Assembly (NCBI RefSeq): GCF_001404515.1
Contig: NZ_CXWE01000002.1
Location: forward strand, 1 to 64,000
Length of the DNA stretch: 64,000 bases
DNA from: Roseibium album
Lineage (GTDB): Bacteria; Pseudomonadota; Alphaproteobacteria; Rhizobiales; Stappiaceae
Reading direction: 5' to 3'
Shown here: positions 23,686-32,530 of the stretch, in pieces
Layout: the number at the start of each line of letters is the position of its first letter
How positions within the stretch are numbered: position 1 is the stretch's first letter
Program-made: the position numbers and the translations under genes
The notes under the pieces: model-generated
Databases searched by the model: none
The model's input: only the letters and a program-made list of their open reading frames with translations
What the model was told of the DNA's origin: nothing

Positions 23686-25191
23686 TTATCCGGATACGAT
23701 CTTGTCGACAGACACGGCAATATCGTCCATTGCCTCCTTCGGCGAACCGTAGTCGCCGGCAAAGTACTTGCCGAGCCTGACAGGGATCGTGTCGTTGGAA
23801 AGTTCCGCCCATTGCGGCAGATCCGGTTCAGAACCCATATCCATCGCGATCGTGTCACGAACGACGTTCAGGTGGCGTGTCGTGCCCGGCCCAACGCGAT
23901 TGTTGGCTATGATGCGCGGATCATCATAGACGCTTGCGCGTGTCGGTCCTGTACCGCCGCCCAGAGCCGTGATGAGCACTTGCGTATCGTAACTCGTTGC
24001 CCATTGCATGAAGATCCAGGCTGCATCCGGGTTCTTGGAGTTTTTCGAGACCGCAAGCGACGAGCCGCCCTGGTGACCAACACCGGGGATCTCTCCAAAG
24101 CCGGTCTCGTCACTGGTACGCAGCGCGCGCGACGGTGGTGGACAGCGAACCGCTTCCATCAGGCCGGAGACTTTGGTTGCCGACGGATCGTCGAAATACG
24201 GGAAGAACTCGCCCCAACTCATCATCGACGCGGCAACGCCCTGGGCGACGGATTGCCCCTGGCCGTCCCAAGTCCAGCCGGTGACACCCGGTGGCATTGT
24301 TTTCCAAAGGTTGGTCCAGTACTCCATGGCTTCCAGACCGCGTTCGTCGTTGCCGGCGAACTTGCCGTCCGGGGTGAAGATGGAACCGCCATGTCCCCAG
24401 AGCCAGGCCGTCCAGTCGCACTCGAGGCTGTAGTGTCCCGATTTCATCTGTCCGGTTGAACCATAAAGATCCGGGCCCTTGGCATCGGTGATCGCCTTGG
24501 CTTGCTGGTAGTATTCCTCAAGCGAAGTCGGCGCCTGGAAACCCATTTCTTCCCAGATGTCCTTCCGGTACATCATGATGAAGATCGGAATGTCGTAGGG
24601 GACACCGACCCAGCGGTCTTCATACTTGGCGATGCCGTCGACAAGTGCCGGCAGGAAATCGTCGATGTTGTAATTCGGCATCGCAAGATCCGGCTTGGCT
24701 TCAATCTGCTCGCGCGGATCAAAGACATCCTGGCTCACCGAGGCCGCCCAACTCTGGTCAATGTAGTAAAGATCGTAGGTGCCAAGCTGCGAGGCAATGT
24801 CCAGCGTCATTTTCTGAAGAACCTGCTCAAGCGGCAGGACTTCGATCTCCACAGTCATTCCCGACGCTTCTTCGAAGTATTTCTTCAGCTGGCTGTTGAT
24901 TGCATTTGACGGCGGAGTGGACTCGGTCGCCAGTTTCAAAGTTGTGCCTTTGAAGGGGCCGGATACGTCCTTGACCCACTTCAGAACCTCGTCGGATGGT
25001 CGCAGATCGTCGGCCGCGTTTGCAGCTGGCATGGACCCCAGTCCGAACGGCCGGCGCATACCCGCACCGAATGCTGCCGCGCTAAGCCCGAGCAGGCCGG
25101 CATTTTTCAGAAAAGCCCGTCGCCCCATTCGCCGGTGAACATAGGCGTCCACCATATTGGCCAGATATTGCTTCCTGTCAGAATCTCTCAT
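23686..25191 (-). CDS. CUT1 carbohydrate ABC transporter substrate-binding protein (Tat signal)
   Basis: A 501-residue extracellular solute-binding protein family 1. A twin-arginine-type leader MGRRAFLKNAGLLGLSAAA occupies residues 23-41, with cleavage likely near residue 60 (PAANA). Type II binding-protein features follow, including WTAWLWGHGGS and the SKNPDAAWIFMQW segment common to this family. It feeds the two permeases encoded just upstream. Ligand unknown: polyol or oligosaccharide by family. Confidence 0.92.
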   Translation of the reverse strand: MRDSDRKQYLANMVDAYVHRRMGRRAFLKNAGLLGLSAAAFGAGMRRPFGLGSMPAANAADDLRPSDEVLKWVKDVSGPFKGTTLKLATESTPPSNAINSQLKKYFEEASGMTVEIEVLPLEQVLQKMTLDIASQLGTYDLYYIDQSWAASVSQDVFDPREQIEAKPDLAMPNYNIDDFLPALVDGIAKYEDRWVGVPYDIPIFIMMYRKDIWEEMGFQAPTSLEEYYQQAKAITDAKGPDLYGSTGQMKSGHYSLECDWTAWLWGHGGSIFTPDGKFAGNDERGLEAMEYWTNLWKTMPPGVTGWTWDGQGQSVAQGVAASMMSWGEFFPYFDDPSATKVSGLMEAVRCPPPSRALRTSDETGFGEIPGVGHQGGSSLAVSKNSKNPDAAWIFMQWATSYDTQVLITALGGGTGPTRASVYDDPRIIANNRVGPGTTRHLNVVRDTIAMDMGSEPDLPQWAELSNDTIPVRLGKYFAGDYGSPKEAMDDIAVSVDKIVSG

Positions 25192-25243
25192 GACTAACTC
25201 CTCCCATGGTACTTGAGTGATGGTCCCGTAAAGACAGTTTCTC

Positions 25244-26122
25244 CTATTGCTTGAGGGAACCGAGTGTCAGCCCGCGGACCAGCTGTTTCTGGACCAGCAG
25301 GATGAATAGGAAAGCCGGAGCCATGGCAGCCACTCCCAAGGCTGCCATGTTACCCCAGGCCGTGCCGGTGGACGTGACGAAGCTCGAGGACACGACCGGG
25401 ACCGTCTTCAGTCCGGTCTGTGTCAACGTCAGAACAAAAATGAACTCCGTCCACGAAAAGATAAAACAAAGGACCGCGGTCGCCGCGATGCCACCCTTTG
25501 CCATTGGCAGAATAATCCGGCGAAAGATCTTCCAGCGCGATGCCCCGTCGACAATGGCGCTCTCGTCGATCTCCCTTGGAATGTCGTCGAAGAAACTCTT
25601 GAGCAGAAGAACCGCGAGCGGCAGGTTCATCAGCGCATGGATCAGAATGATGCCCGTGTATGAATCCATCAGTCCGATGTCCTTGTAGATAAAGAACATC
25701 GGTATCGCGACAGCGACTGGCGGCATCATTCTTGTCGACAGAACCCAGGCGACGAAATGATGTCTTCCGCGAAAGTCCATTCGGCTCAGCGCATATGCGG
25801 CGAAGGTGGAGATGGCAATGGCAAGGGCGGTGGAGAAGAGGCCGACGACAATGGAGTCCCAAAGGCGCGGTGCCATGTAGAAGTTTCCGCCACCCGGCAG
25901 CACTTCCTGCTGACGCAGGAACCCGAAGGAAATGCCGAACACCTCCTCAAAGTTTCTGAGTGTTGGCGTAAACGACCAGACAGTTGGTGGAACGGAAAAG
26001 ATTTCCTTGGCTTGCTTGAAGGCCGTTGTTCCCCAGTAGTAGAGCGGAAACACGAACAGCGCGGTTATAAACCACGCGGCAGCCATGCGCGCATAGCGCC
26101 GATTTTTGCTTTCAACAATCAC
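25244..26122 (-). CDS. CUT1 ABC transporter permease (MalG/UgpE-like)
   Basis: A 292-residue permease with six predicted membrane segments and the EAA loop EIDESAIVDGASRWKIFRRI. The start is taken as GTG 26122, making a GTGA overlap with the partner permease stop; an earlier Met in the same frame would overlap that gene by 94 bp and adds a non-membrane, permease-unlike leader. It pairs with the gene at 26119-27015. Confidence 0.92.
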   Translation of the reverse strand: MIVESKNRRYARMAAAWFITALFVFPLYYWGTTAFKQAKEIFSVPPTVWSFTPTLRNFEEVFGISFGFLRQQEVLPGGGNFYMAPRLWDSIVVGLFSTALAIAISTFAAYALSRMDFRGRHHFVAWVLSTRMMPPVAVAIPMFFIYKDIGLMDSYTGIILIHALMNLPLAVLLLKSFFDDIPREIDESAIVDGASRWKIFRRIILPMAKGGIAATAVLCFIFSWTEFIFVLTLTQTGLKTVPVVSSSFVTSTGTAWGNMAALGVAAMAPAFLFILLVQKQLVRGLTLGSLKQ

Positions 26123-27015
26123 CAGCGCACCTTCGCAATCCAGATGAAGAGATTGGCAATCACCAGAATGAGCACCAGGCTCACAAGACTCAGCGTTGCT
26201 CCATACCCCCATTTGATAAAGCTGAACGTTTGCTGCCAGGCATAGAGGGAGAGCGTGTAGGTCGAGGTCCCCGGACCTCCGGAGGTCATCACGAACATGT
26301 AGTCGAACGCCCGGAACAGATCGATGCCCCGGATCAGAACCGCAACGGCGATCACCTTGGACATCATCGGCAGCGTGATCCGGCGGAACGTCTGAAATGC
26401 CGATGCGCCATCCAGCATGGCCGCTTCATACGGTTCCTGGGGAAGTGATCTCAAACCGGCAAGAAAGATCAGTACCATGAAAGGTGTCCACTGCCAGATA
26501 TCGGCCAGCATCACACCTGCAAGGGCCGTCGAACTTGTTGCAAGGATCGGGTTCTGACCGCTCAGGATTCCCATGCCTTCGAGTATGTAGGTGAGGACAC
26601 CGAACTCGGGATCTTCAAGCAGAAGAAACATCATGCCGGTAATCGCCGGCGGGATCACGAGCGTCAGCGTGAGCAGGCCTCGCAACAGCCCGAACCCCGG
26701 CTCGTCGGAATCCAGAAGAAGAGCAATGAACATCCCCAGCACGATCTGGATTGCCAGGAGGACGAAGAAATAGGTGAAAGTGACGGATAGGGCTTCCCAG
26801 AACCGTGGATCTGCAAACAGATTGTTCCAGTTCTCCGTTCCAACATAGACCAGCTGTCGCTTGAAGGGCGCATATTCGTGAAACGAAAGCCAGATGTTGT
26901 AAAACAGGGGATAGATGGTGAAGACCATGAGCATGGCGACCAGTGGCGCAAGCCAGGGCACCGGGCTATCGCCCGTGATATAGCCTCGCAATCCTCTGGT
27001 TCCTACAAACGCCAT
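26119..27015 (-). CDS. CUT1 ABC transporter permease (MalF/UgpA-like)
   Basis: A 298-residue inner-membrane permease. The EAA loop is EPYEAAMLDGASAFQTFRRI at about residues 195-214. AGGGGAGGG precedes the ATG at 27015. It begins 27 bp after the class II aldolase stop in the same operon. Confidence 0.92.
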   Translation of the reverse strand: MAFVGTRGLRGYITGDSPVPWLAPLVAMLMVFTIYPLFYNIWLSFHEYAPFKRQLVYVGTENWNNLFADPRFWEALSVTFTYFFVLLAIQIVLGMFIALLLDSDEPGFGLLRGLLTLTLVIPPAITGMMFLLLEDPEFGVLTYILEGMGILSGQNPILATSSTALAGVMLADIWQWTPFMVLIFLAGLRSLPQEPYEAAMLDGASAFQTFRRITLPMMSKVIAVAVLIRGIDLFRAFDYMFVMTSGGPGTSTYTLSLYAWQQTFSFIKWGYGATLSLVSLVLILVIANLFIWIAKVRW

Positions 27016-27042
27016 TCCGACCCTCCCCTGATCATGGCTTCA

Positions 27043-27762
27043 TCACTTCTTCTTCGCTGCCGGCTTTCTGGGGGCCCTGCGCTTGGGTTTCGGTTTTTTG
27101 TCCTTGTCTGAATCTTGAAGGCCGTAGCCGGCGAAACCGCGATGCGTGTCGTCAATGGAGGCATCGCTCAGCAGAACAGGGCCGCCGATCGCAAGGCTCA
27201 GGTAGTATTGCTTTGCAATTGTCTCGAGTTCGATTGCACGCCACATCGCCTTGGCAAGGTTTTCGCCGATGGCAATCATGCCATGGTTTGCAAGCAGGCA
27301 AGCGGTCCGGTCGGTCATGGCGTCGATCGCCAGTTCCGACAGGTCTTCGGACCCGAAGGTTGCGTATCCGGCGCAGCGCACATTGTTGCCACCGAACGCC
27401 GCGATCATGTAGTGACAGGATGGAATTTCCTTGCGGGCGATCGCCAGCGTCGTGCAATAGGTCGGATGGGCATGAACGACCGCACCTGCATCCGGACGTC
27501 CGCGAAGCAGCTTCTGATGAAATCTCCATTCCGTCGACGGCTTCAACGGTCCATCATAACGGCCACTGGTATCCTCCAGCCCAACGGAGGCGATCATCTC
27601 GGGCGTCATCTGATCATAAGGTGTTGCCGACGGAGAAATCAGCATTCGGTCCTCGAACCGAACGGATATGTTGCCGGATGTCCCCTGATTGATACCGCTC
27701 GAGTTCATTTCCCGGCACCGTGCAATAATCTCTTCGCGCAGAGCCAATTCGGCCTTTTTCAT
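27043..27762 (-). CDS. Class II aldolase (fuculose-1-phosphate aldolase-like) with basic tail
   Basis: A 239-residue FucA/AraD-family enzyme. Zinc ligands His97, His99 (HAHP) and His160 (NHG) and the catalytic Glu78 are present, as is the N-terminal GTSGNISVR phosphate loop. It would cleave a ketose 1-phosphate to dihydroxyacetone phosphate and an aldehyde. The last 20 or so residues are an unusual Lys/Arg/Pro/Ala-rich tail not seen in typical family members. It overlaps the HAD phosphatase stop by 4 bp. With the AraM-like dehydrogenase and FGGY kinase nearby it fits a polyol route ending in DHAP (inference). Confidence 0.9.
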   Translation of the reverse strand: MKKAELALREEIIARCREMNSSGINQGTSGNISVRFEDRMLISPSATPYDQMTPEMIASVGLEDTSGRYDGPLKPSTEWRFHQKLLRGRPDAGAVVHAHPTYCTTLAIARKEIPSCHYMIAAFGGNNVRCAGYATFGSEDLSELAIDAMTDRTACLLANHGMIAIGENLAKAMWRAIELETIAKQYYLSLAIGGPVLLSDASIDDTHRGFAGYGLQDSDKDKKPKPKRRAPRKPAAKKK

Positions 27763-28580
27763 GCACTTATTCTCCTGTCTGATAAAGTCTTAGCCGCAAT
27801 CAGCACTTCCGCGATTTCGGCAAAGCCGTCTCCGCCGCGCTCCGAAGCGATCCAGCCCGGCTCCGCCTCGATCCGGCCCTGAAAGTCCAGAACGTTGGCA
27901 ACACCGCATGCATTTGGAAAATATCCGAACATGGGCGCATCATTCGGACTGTCGCCGCAAAACACGATCCGGTCTTTTTCGGCCTCTAGGTCGACGGCAA
28001 GCACATCTGCCGCGAACCTGCGTGTCATCGTAAGCTTGTCGTAGGACCCGTACCATCCGTTGACGTGAATGGAGGAGACCTTGGCGACCGCCCCCTCTTC
28101 TTCGAAGATCGCCTTGATCCGGTCGACGTCTTCGCGGCCCAGCGGCGGGACATCTTCACAGAAATCGATGGCAAGGTCAGCTTCGCGAAACGGCTGGTCA
28201 GCCGAGACGGCCGCGCCGGGCACCTCGCTCAAGATGCGTTCAGCGATCTGGGCGTAGCGGACCTGATTTTCGCGGCGGATCGCGTCGCTGGCAGCAAATA
28301 CCCGGGACATCTTGCGGGCATTGCGGTCATAGGCGTAATAAAGCGCGCCGTTTTCACCAACGACACCGTCGACCGGCCAGAACCGTGCAATCATGTCGCA
28401 CCAGCCGGCCGGGCGGCCTGTAATCGCAGCCACGCGAAAGCCTGCAGCCTTGAGTTTCTCAAGCGCCGTGTAGGCGTTTGACGGCAGACGGCCGTCGGTT
28501 GTCAGCGTATCGTCGATATCTGCCATGACTGTGTGGATGGAAGCTGCCGTCTCAGCCGGCATCTTGTCGAGTGGCCGCAT
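27759..28580 (-). CDS. HAD-superfamily phosphatase (type IIB)
   Basis: A 273-residue HAD hydrolase. Motif I is DIDDTLTTDG (residues 20-29), motif II a TG-containing AAITGRPAGW, and motif IV FCGDSPNDAPMFG with a large C2B cap between. Substrates in this subfamily are sugar phosphates and phosphoglycerates. The gene overlaps the aldolase (ATGA) and begins 5 bp after the AraM-like gene stop. Removing phosphate from a polyol- or aldehyde-phosphate product is plausible. Confidence 0.88.
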   Translation of the reverse strand: MRPLDKMPAETAASIHTVMADIDDTLTTDGRLPSNAYTALEKLKAAGFRVAAITGRPAGWCDMIARFWPVDGVVGENGALYYAYDRNARKMSRVFAASDAIRRENQVRYAQIAERILSEVPGAAVSADQPFREADLAIDFCEDVPPLGREDVDRIKAIFEEEGAVAKVSSIHVNGWYGSYDKLTMTRRFAADVLAVDLEAEKDRIVFCGDSPNDAPMFGYFPNACGVANVLDFQGRIEAEPGWIASERGGDGFAEIAEVLIAAKTLSDRRISA

Positions 28581-28585
28581 ACCGG

Positions 28586-29953
28586 TCAGACCTCCCTGTC
28601 CGCAAATGCGTCAAGAAGGCCCGCATCACATGCCAGATCGGCAAACGAGAACCGGTTTCGCATTTCGTGTGCGTGCCGCACCGCCTCGCGATAAAACCCG
28701 GATGGCAGCCCCAGTTCCGACCCGCTTGTCGCTCCGTTGACCTGTTTGAGTTTCGCAACCATGGCATCGACCGGATCAATCAGCTTTCGGCAATCCTCGC
28801 GCAACTGTGGCCAGATTTCCTGCAGCCGTTCATTCAGACGGGCCGCGCCGTTTTCGTCCAGTGCCTTTTTCCGGTATTCAGCCTCGCACTGTACAGCAAT
28901 TTCCGGCCCCATGCGGCGCGCCATGTCTTGTCCGTCAACATGCGTCGGGCGTATTTCCGGGGGGCTTTCCTGGTCAAGAAACCACTGTTGAATGCGCCCC
29001 ATCGTCAACGTCGCAACGCCGACCTGTTCGCCGTGCAACGTTCCCTGGTGCCGGTCACCGGCAAAACAATCGATATAGTGGGAAATCTGGTGCTCGCCCA
29101 TGGACCCGTGATTTGAAACACCGGTATGGGCGACACCTAGCCCCGACATGACCAGAGCTCTCACAAGATATCCGACCGCCGTGATGTTTCCCTGTTTCAG
29201 TCCGTCCGCATGGGCTTCCAGCAGTCCCTTGTCATGCTCGCTGATCAGGTAGGGTTCATTCCAGAACCGGCTGCCCAGCAACTTGTGGGACATCCACCAG
29301 TCGATCCTTGCGACGCTGTTGCAAAGACAATCACCGAAGCCGGCCGCCGCCATCCGGGCCGGAGCCTTCGCGATAACGCCAAGGTCGAGAAAAACTCCCT
29401 TTGGCGCATGCGCAGGCAGCGAGATCTTCAAGCCGCTTGGCAGCCCCATGGAGGCGGTCGTCGACGCGTATCCGTCCATCGAGGCCGCGGTTCCAAAGAC
29501 GCAGTACGAACGCTTGTTTCGAGCCGTGACATATTTGGTCAGGTCGTTCACGGTGCCGGAGCCGACCGCAATGACGGACGAAAAATCCTGCAAACGCGAT
29601 GCCAGTGCATCTGCTTCGGAAACAGTCGCATGCGGTTTTCCGTTGAGGATGACTTCGTTGACCTTGAACCCGCCCTTGGTCAGGTTTTTGGCAATCCGTG
29701 ATCCGGCAGCGTCCCAAGTGTTGGCATCGGCGACCATCGCGGTGAAATCGCCGATGCCTACGGAGCGCGCGAGGTCCGCCTCTGCTCCGTCAATAGATTC
29801 AGAAATCAGGATTTTGTCGACCGGCGCCCTCGGACCTGCTTCGCCGGTTTCCGGATTGACCCAGCGCCCCTGGTAGACGTCTTCAATATGCTCCATCCAA
29901 CCGTTTTGCGGTCGTTCTGCTAAAGATGAAGTCTGATGACTAATTGAGGACAT
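28586..29953 (-). CDS. AraM/EgsA-type sn-glycerol-1-phosphate dehydrogenase family protein
   Basis: A 455-residue member of the iron-containing-like polyol dehydrogenase superfamily, closest in features to bacterial AraM. The NAD loop is GSGTVNDLTKY (131-141), followed by GTAASMDGYAS. Metal ligands appear as Asp208 (GFGDCL), His288 (GEHQISH) and His307 (TLHGEQVG). AraM converts sn-glycerol 1-phosphate and DHAP; here a longer polyol phosphate is possible. First gene of the region B operon, with GAAGGG upstream of the ATG. It faces the SorC regulator across two 12-bp boxes. Confidence 0.88.
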   Translation of the reverse strand: MSSISHQTSSLAERPQNGWMEHIEDVYQGRWVNPETGEAGPRAPVDKILISESIDGAEADLARSVGIGDFTAMVADANTWDAAGSRIAKNLTKGGFKVNEVILNGKPHATVSEADALASRLQDFSSVIAVGSGTVNDLTKYVTARNKRSYCVFGTAASMDGYASTTASMGLPSGLKISLPAHAPKGVFLDLGVIAKAPARMAAAGFGDCLCNSVARIDWWMSHKLLGSRFWNEPYLISEHDKGLLEAHADGLKQGNITAVGYLVRALVMSGLGVAHTGVSNHGSMGEHQISHYIDCFAGDRHQGTLHGEQVGVATLTMGRIQQWFLDQESPPEIRPTHVDGQDMARRMGPEIAVQCEAEYRKKALDENGAARLNERLQEIWPQLREDCRKLIDPVDAMVAKLKQVNGATSGSELGLPSGFYREAVRHAHEMRNRFSFADLACDAGLLDAFADREV

Positions 29954-29975
29954 TCCAAACCCTTCAACTCACAAA

Positions 29976-30007
29976 TGACAAATGACAGCATCTATTGACA
30001 TTTGTCA
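29976..30007. promoter_or_regulatory. Twin TGACA-WWTGWCA boxes in the araM-like/sorC divergent promoter
   Basis: TGACAAATGACA at 29976-29987 and TGACATTTGTCA at 29996-30007 are near-inverted copies of one dodecamer. Their starts are exactly 20 bp apart, about two helical turns. The second box extends to a perfect TTGACA-TT-TGTCAA palindrome (29995-30008). They sit between the two divergent genes and are the likely binding sites of the adjacent SorC-family protein (inference). Confidence 0.7.
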
Positions 30008-30052
30008 AATCGAATTTCAAACTTCAGGGAACGCAAAGGCGACAGCAAGACG

Positions 30053-31042
30053 ATGTCAGACAAACAAATCGACGGATCAGACGCGGAAAATGTAAGATTT
30101 GTCGAGGACACCACGGCCTGGGCGACGTGGCTCTACTACGCCGAGTCTCGAACTCAGGCGGAAGTGGCAAAGGCGTTGGGAGTGTCCCGGGCGTCGGTGG
30201 CCAACTATCTCGCAGATGCACGCAGGCGGGGGCTCGTTACCATAAGTCTTGCACCAGACCTTCTTGAGCAGGCGAACTTGAGTCAGAGGCTCGCAGCCCG
30301 TTTCGGATTGAAGGGCGCATTCATTGCACCGCATGTCAGTGAAGAAGACGGCGACCCGACCTTGCTTCGAAAACGTCTCGGGATCGCCGGAGCGCAGATC
30401 CTCCTGTCGCGTTTGCGAAAAGACATGACACTCGGCGTGGCCTGGGGACGCACGATGCTCGAGCTCGCAAATGCGCTCCCGGAGCGCAGCCAGGAGAGCC
30501 TGCGTGTCGTGCAGGTATCCGGGAGTTCACTTGGGGATGACGCTTCGTCGCCGGAAGCCTGTACGCTTTTCATCGCAAACCGGCTTGGCGCAAGATGCCA
30601 CAATTTTCACGCACCCGCTGTTGTCACCACTCCGGAACTGCGCACGGCACTGCTTCAGGAGCCATCACTGAAGCGCCATTTTGAACGCGTTCACAGCTGC
30701 TCCACGGTTGTTTTCGGTGTCGGCGAACTCAACGACGAAACCAGATGGGCCGACGGCAACAACCTGATCCAGCCATCTGCCGAGGACTACATGAAAGCCG
30801 GAGCCGCCGGCATCGTCATCGGCCGGTTTATCGATGCGCAGGGTGATGCCCTGGAAGGCGCGCTCTCCGGCCTTCAGATCGGCATGGAACTTCAGGACCT
30901 GAAAGCCGTACCGGAACGCATCTGCGTCGCCGGTGGCGACGAAAAACTGGATGCGCTGCATGCATGCCTCACCGGAGGCTATGTCACAGATCTGGTAACT
31001 GACAAGGCAACTGCCGACCGGTTGTTGAGGGAGGACAAATGA
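30053..31042 (+). CDS. SorC/DeoR-family sugar-binding transcriptional regulator
   Basis: A 329-residue SorC-type regulator. An N-terminal winged HTH has the TQAEVAKALGVSRASVANYL stretch, followed by the sugar-phosphate-binding domain with GVAWGRT and GVGEL loops. The start is uncertain: ATG 30053 is taken, while an in-frame TTG at 30002 lies inside the palindromic box and is unlikely. It overlaps the FGGY kinase by 4 bp (ATGA) and faces the araM-like operon. Members sense phosphorylated sugars, which fits a kinase product as inducer. Confidence 0.9.
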   Translation: MSDKQIDGSDAENVRFVEDTTAWATWLYYAESRTQAEVAKALGVSRASVANYLADARRRGLVTISLAPDLLEQANLSQRLAARFGLKGAFIAPHVSEEDGDPTLLRKRLGIAGAQILLSRLRKDMTLGVAWGRTMLELANALPERSQESLRVVQVSGSSLGDDASSPEACTLFIANRLGARCHNFHAPAVVTTPELRTALLQEPSLKRHFERVHSCSTVVFGVGELNDETRWADGNNLIQPSAEDYMKAGAAGIVIGRFIDAQGDALEGALSGLQIGMELQDLKAVPERICVAGGDEKLDALHACLTGGYVTDLVTDKATADRLLREDK

Positions 31043-32520
31043 CAAAAGACCTGGTTATCGGGCTCGACAGTTCAACGCAATCGACCAAGGCAGTCGCCTG
31101 GACAGCAAAGGGAGAGCCCGTGGCGGAAGGACGTGCCTCGATCCCCTTGTCCCAACCTCAACCGGGCTGGGTTGAACAGGATATCGAGGACTGGTGGTCT
31201 GCTGCCTGCTCCGCCCTGCGTCAGCTGGCAGGTGAACTGGACATGTCCCGTGTCGCGGCACTGGCAATCTCCAACCAGCGGGAAACGGTTGCCTTTGTCG
31301 ATGCCAATGGCAACGCGGTTCGCCCTGCGGTGGTCTGGCTGGATGAAAGGGCCAGGCATGAAGTCGACCTTCTTTGCGAGGAGATCGGAAAAGACACATT
31401 GCACAGTGTTTCGGGAAAACCGGTCGACATTACGCCGGTTATTTTCAGGCTGTCCTGGTTCCGCCGCAACCAGCCTGACATCATGGACCGGACCGCCAGG
31501 TTTGCCGATGTTCATTGTTTCCTGAGCGGACGACTTACCGGAAACTGGACGTCGAGCTGGACAAGTGCAGATCCTTTCGGCGTACTTGATATCCAGAGCA
31601 TGACCTGGTCCGGGAATTTCCTCGACCACTTGGGAATAAATACGAGACAGCTGGGCACGCTCGCGCGTCCAGGCACGCTTGTTGGAAAGATCACTCCGGA
31701 AGCGTCAGTCCAGACTGGTTTGCCGGTGGGCTTGCCGCTCATTGCGGCCGGCGGGGATGGTCAATGTGCCGGACTGGGCGTCAATGCGGCCCGCGAGGGT
31801 GTGGTGTATCTCAACCTGGGAACCGCGTTGATTACCGGGGCCTGGGCACCTGATCCCATGATCAGTCTCAACTGGCGCACGATGACGTCGCCGACCGGAA
31901 ACGGCTATTTTCTGGAGGGCTGCCAGCGTGCAGGCGCTTTCCTGCTCAACTGGTTTGTCGACACATTCGCCGGGGGTCGTGACGACCCGTCGGTCTTTTC
32001 AAAACTTGAGGCAGAAGCGGCACAGATCCCCATCGGCTCCGAGGGTGTTACGGTGTGCCCCTATCTGACCGGCTGCATGGATCCGCACTGGGATACCGGC
32101 GCGCGGGCCAGTTTCAATGGACTGTCTCCGAACCACGGGCTGGGCCATCTCTATCGCGCTGTCCTGGAGGCCATGACCCTGGAAAGCGCGCGAGCGATCT
32201 CGTCGATGAAGAAAAGTGGCCTGAAGATAGAAAAGATCGTTGCAGTCGGCGGCGGGGGCAACAGCGCCCTTTGGACACGAATGTTCGCGGACTCAACGGG
32301 CCTGCCTGTCCATGTTTCTCAAAGCCTGGAAGCATCCTCGCTTGGCGCGGCCATGAGCGCCGCCTACGGAGCTGGCTGGTTTGAGACGCTGGATGAGGCA
32401 GCCGCTGAAATGAGTGAAGAAAGCGCGCCTGTCATGCCGGATCCAGGTTCGTATCAGGCGTGGCGCGAGCTTTCAGATCGACAGTTTGCAAGCTATCGAC
32501 CGGAATACAGGAACGTGTAG
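31039..32520 (+). CDS. FGGY-family carbohydrate kinase (xylulokinase-like)
   Basis: A 493-residue FGGY kinase. The N-terminal ATPase-fold motif IGLDSSTQSTKAV is at about 6-18, the substrate-binding ISNQRET and DERARHE are near 78-105, and the C-terminal AVGGGGNSALWTRMFAD near 400. It phosphorylates a pentose, polyol or related sugar with ATP. Translationally coupled to the SorC regulator. It is probably the entry kinase for the compound imported by the region B transporter. It converges on the HAD hydrolase gene 10 bp away with no terminator visible. Confidence 0.92.
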   Translation: MTKDLVIGLDSSTQSTKAVAWTAKGEPVAEGRASIPLSQPQPGWVEQDIEDWWSAACSALRQLAGELDMSRVAALAISNQRETVAFVDANGNAVRPAVVWLDERARHEVDLLCEEIGKDTLHSVSGKPVDITPVIFRLSWFRRNQPDIMDRTARFADVHCFLSGRLTGNWTSSWTSADPFGVLDIQSMTWSGNFLDHLGINTRQLGTLARPGTLVGKITPEASVQTGLPVGLPLIAAGGDGQCAGLGVNAAREGVVYLNLGTALITGAWAPDPMISLNWRTMTSPTGNGYFLEGCQRAGAFLLNWFVDTFAGGRDDPSVFSKLEAEAAQIPIGSEGVTVCPYLTGCMDPHWDTGARASFNGLSPNHGLGHLYRAVLEAMTLESARAISSMKKSGLKIEKIVAVGGGGNSALWTRMFADSTGLPVHVSQSLEASSLGAAMSAAYGAGWFETLDEAAAEMSEESAPVMPDPGSYQAWRELSDRQFASYRPEYRNV

Positions 32521-32530
32521 TTTGCATTCT

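Noticed and set aside
23152..24459. 435-residue plus-strand open frame
   Set aside because: Antisense to the SDR and binding-protein genes; no recognisable domain or ribosome site.
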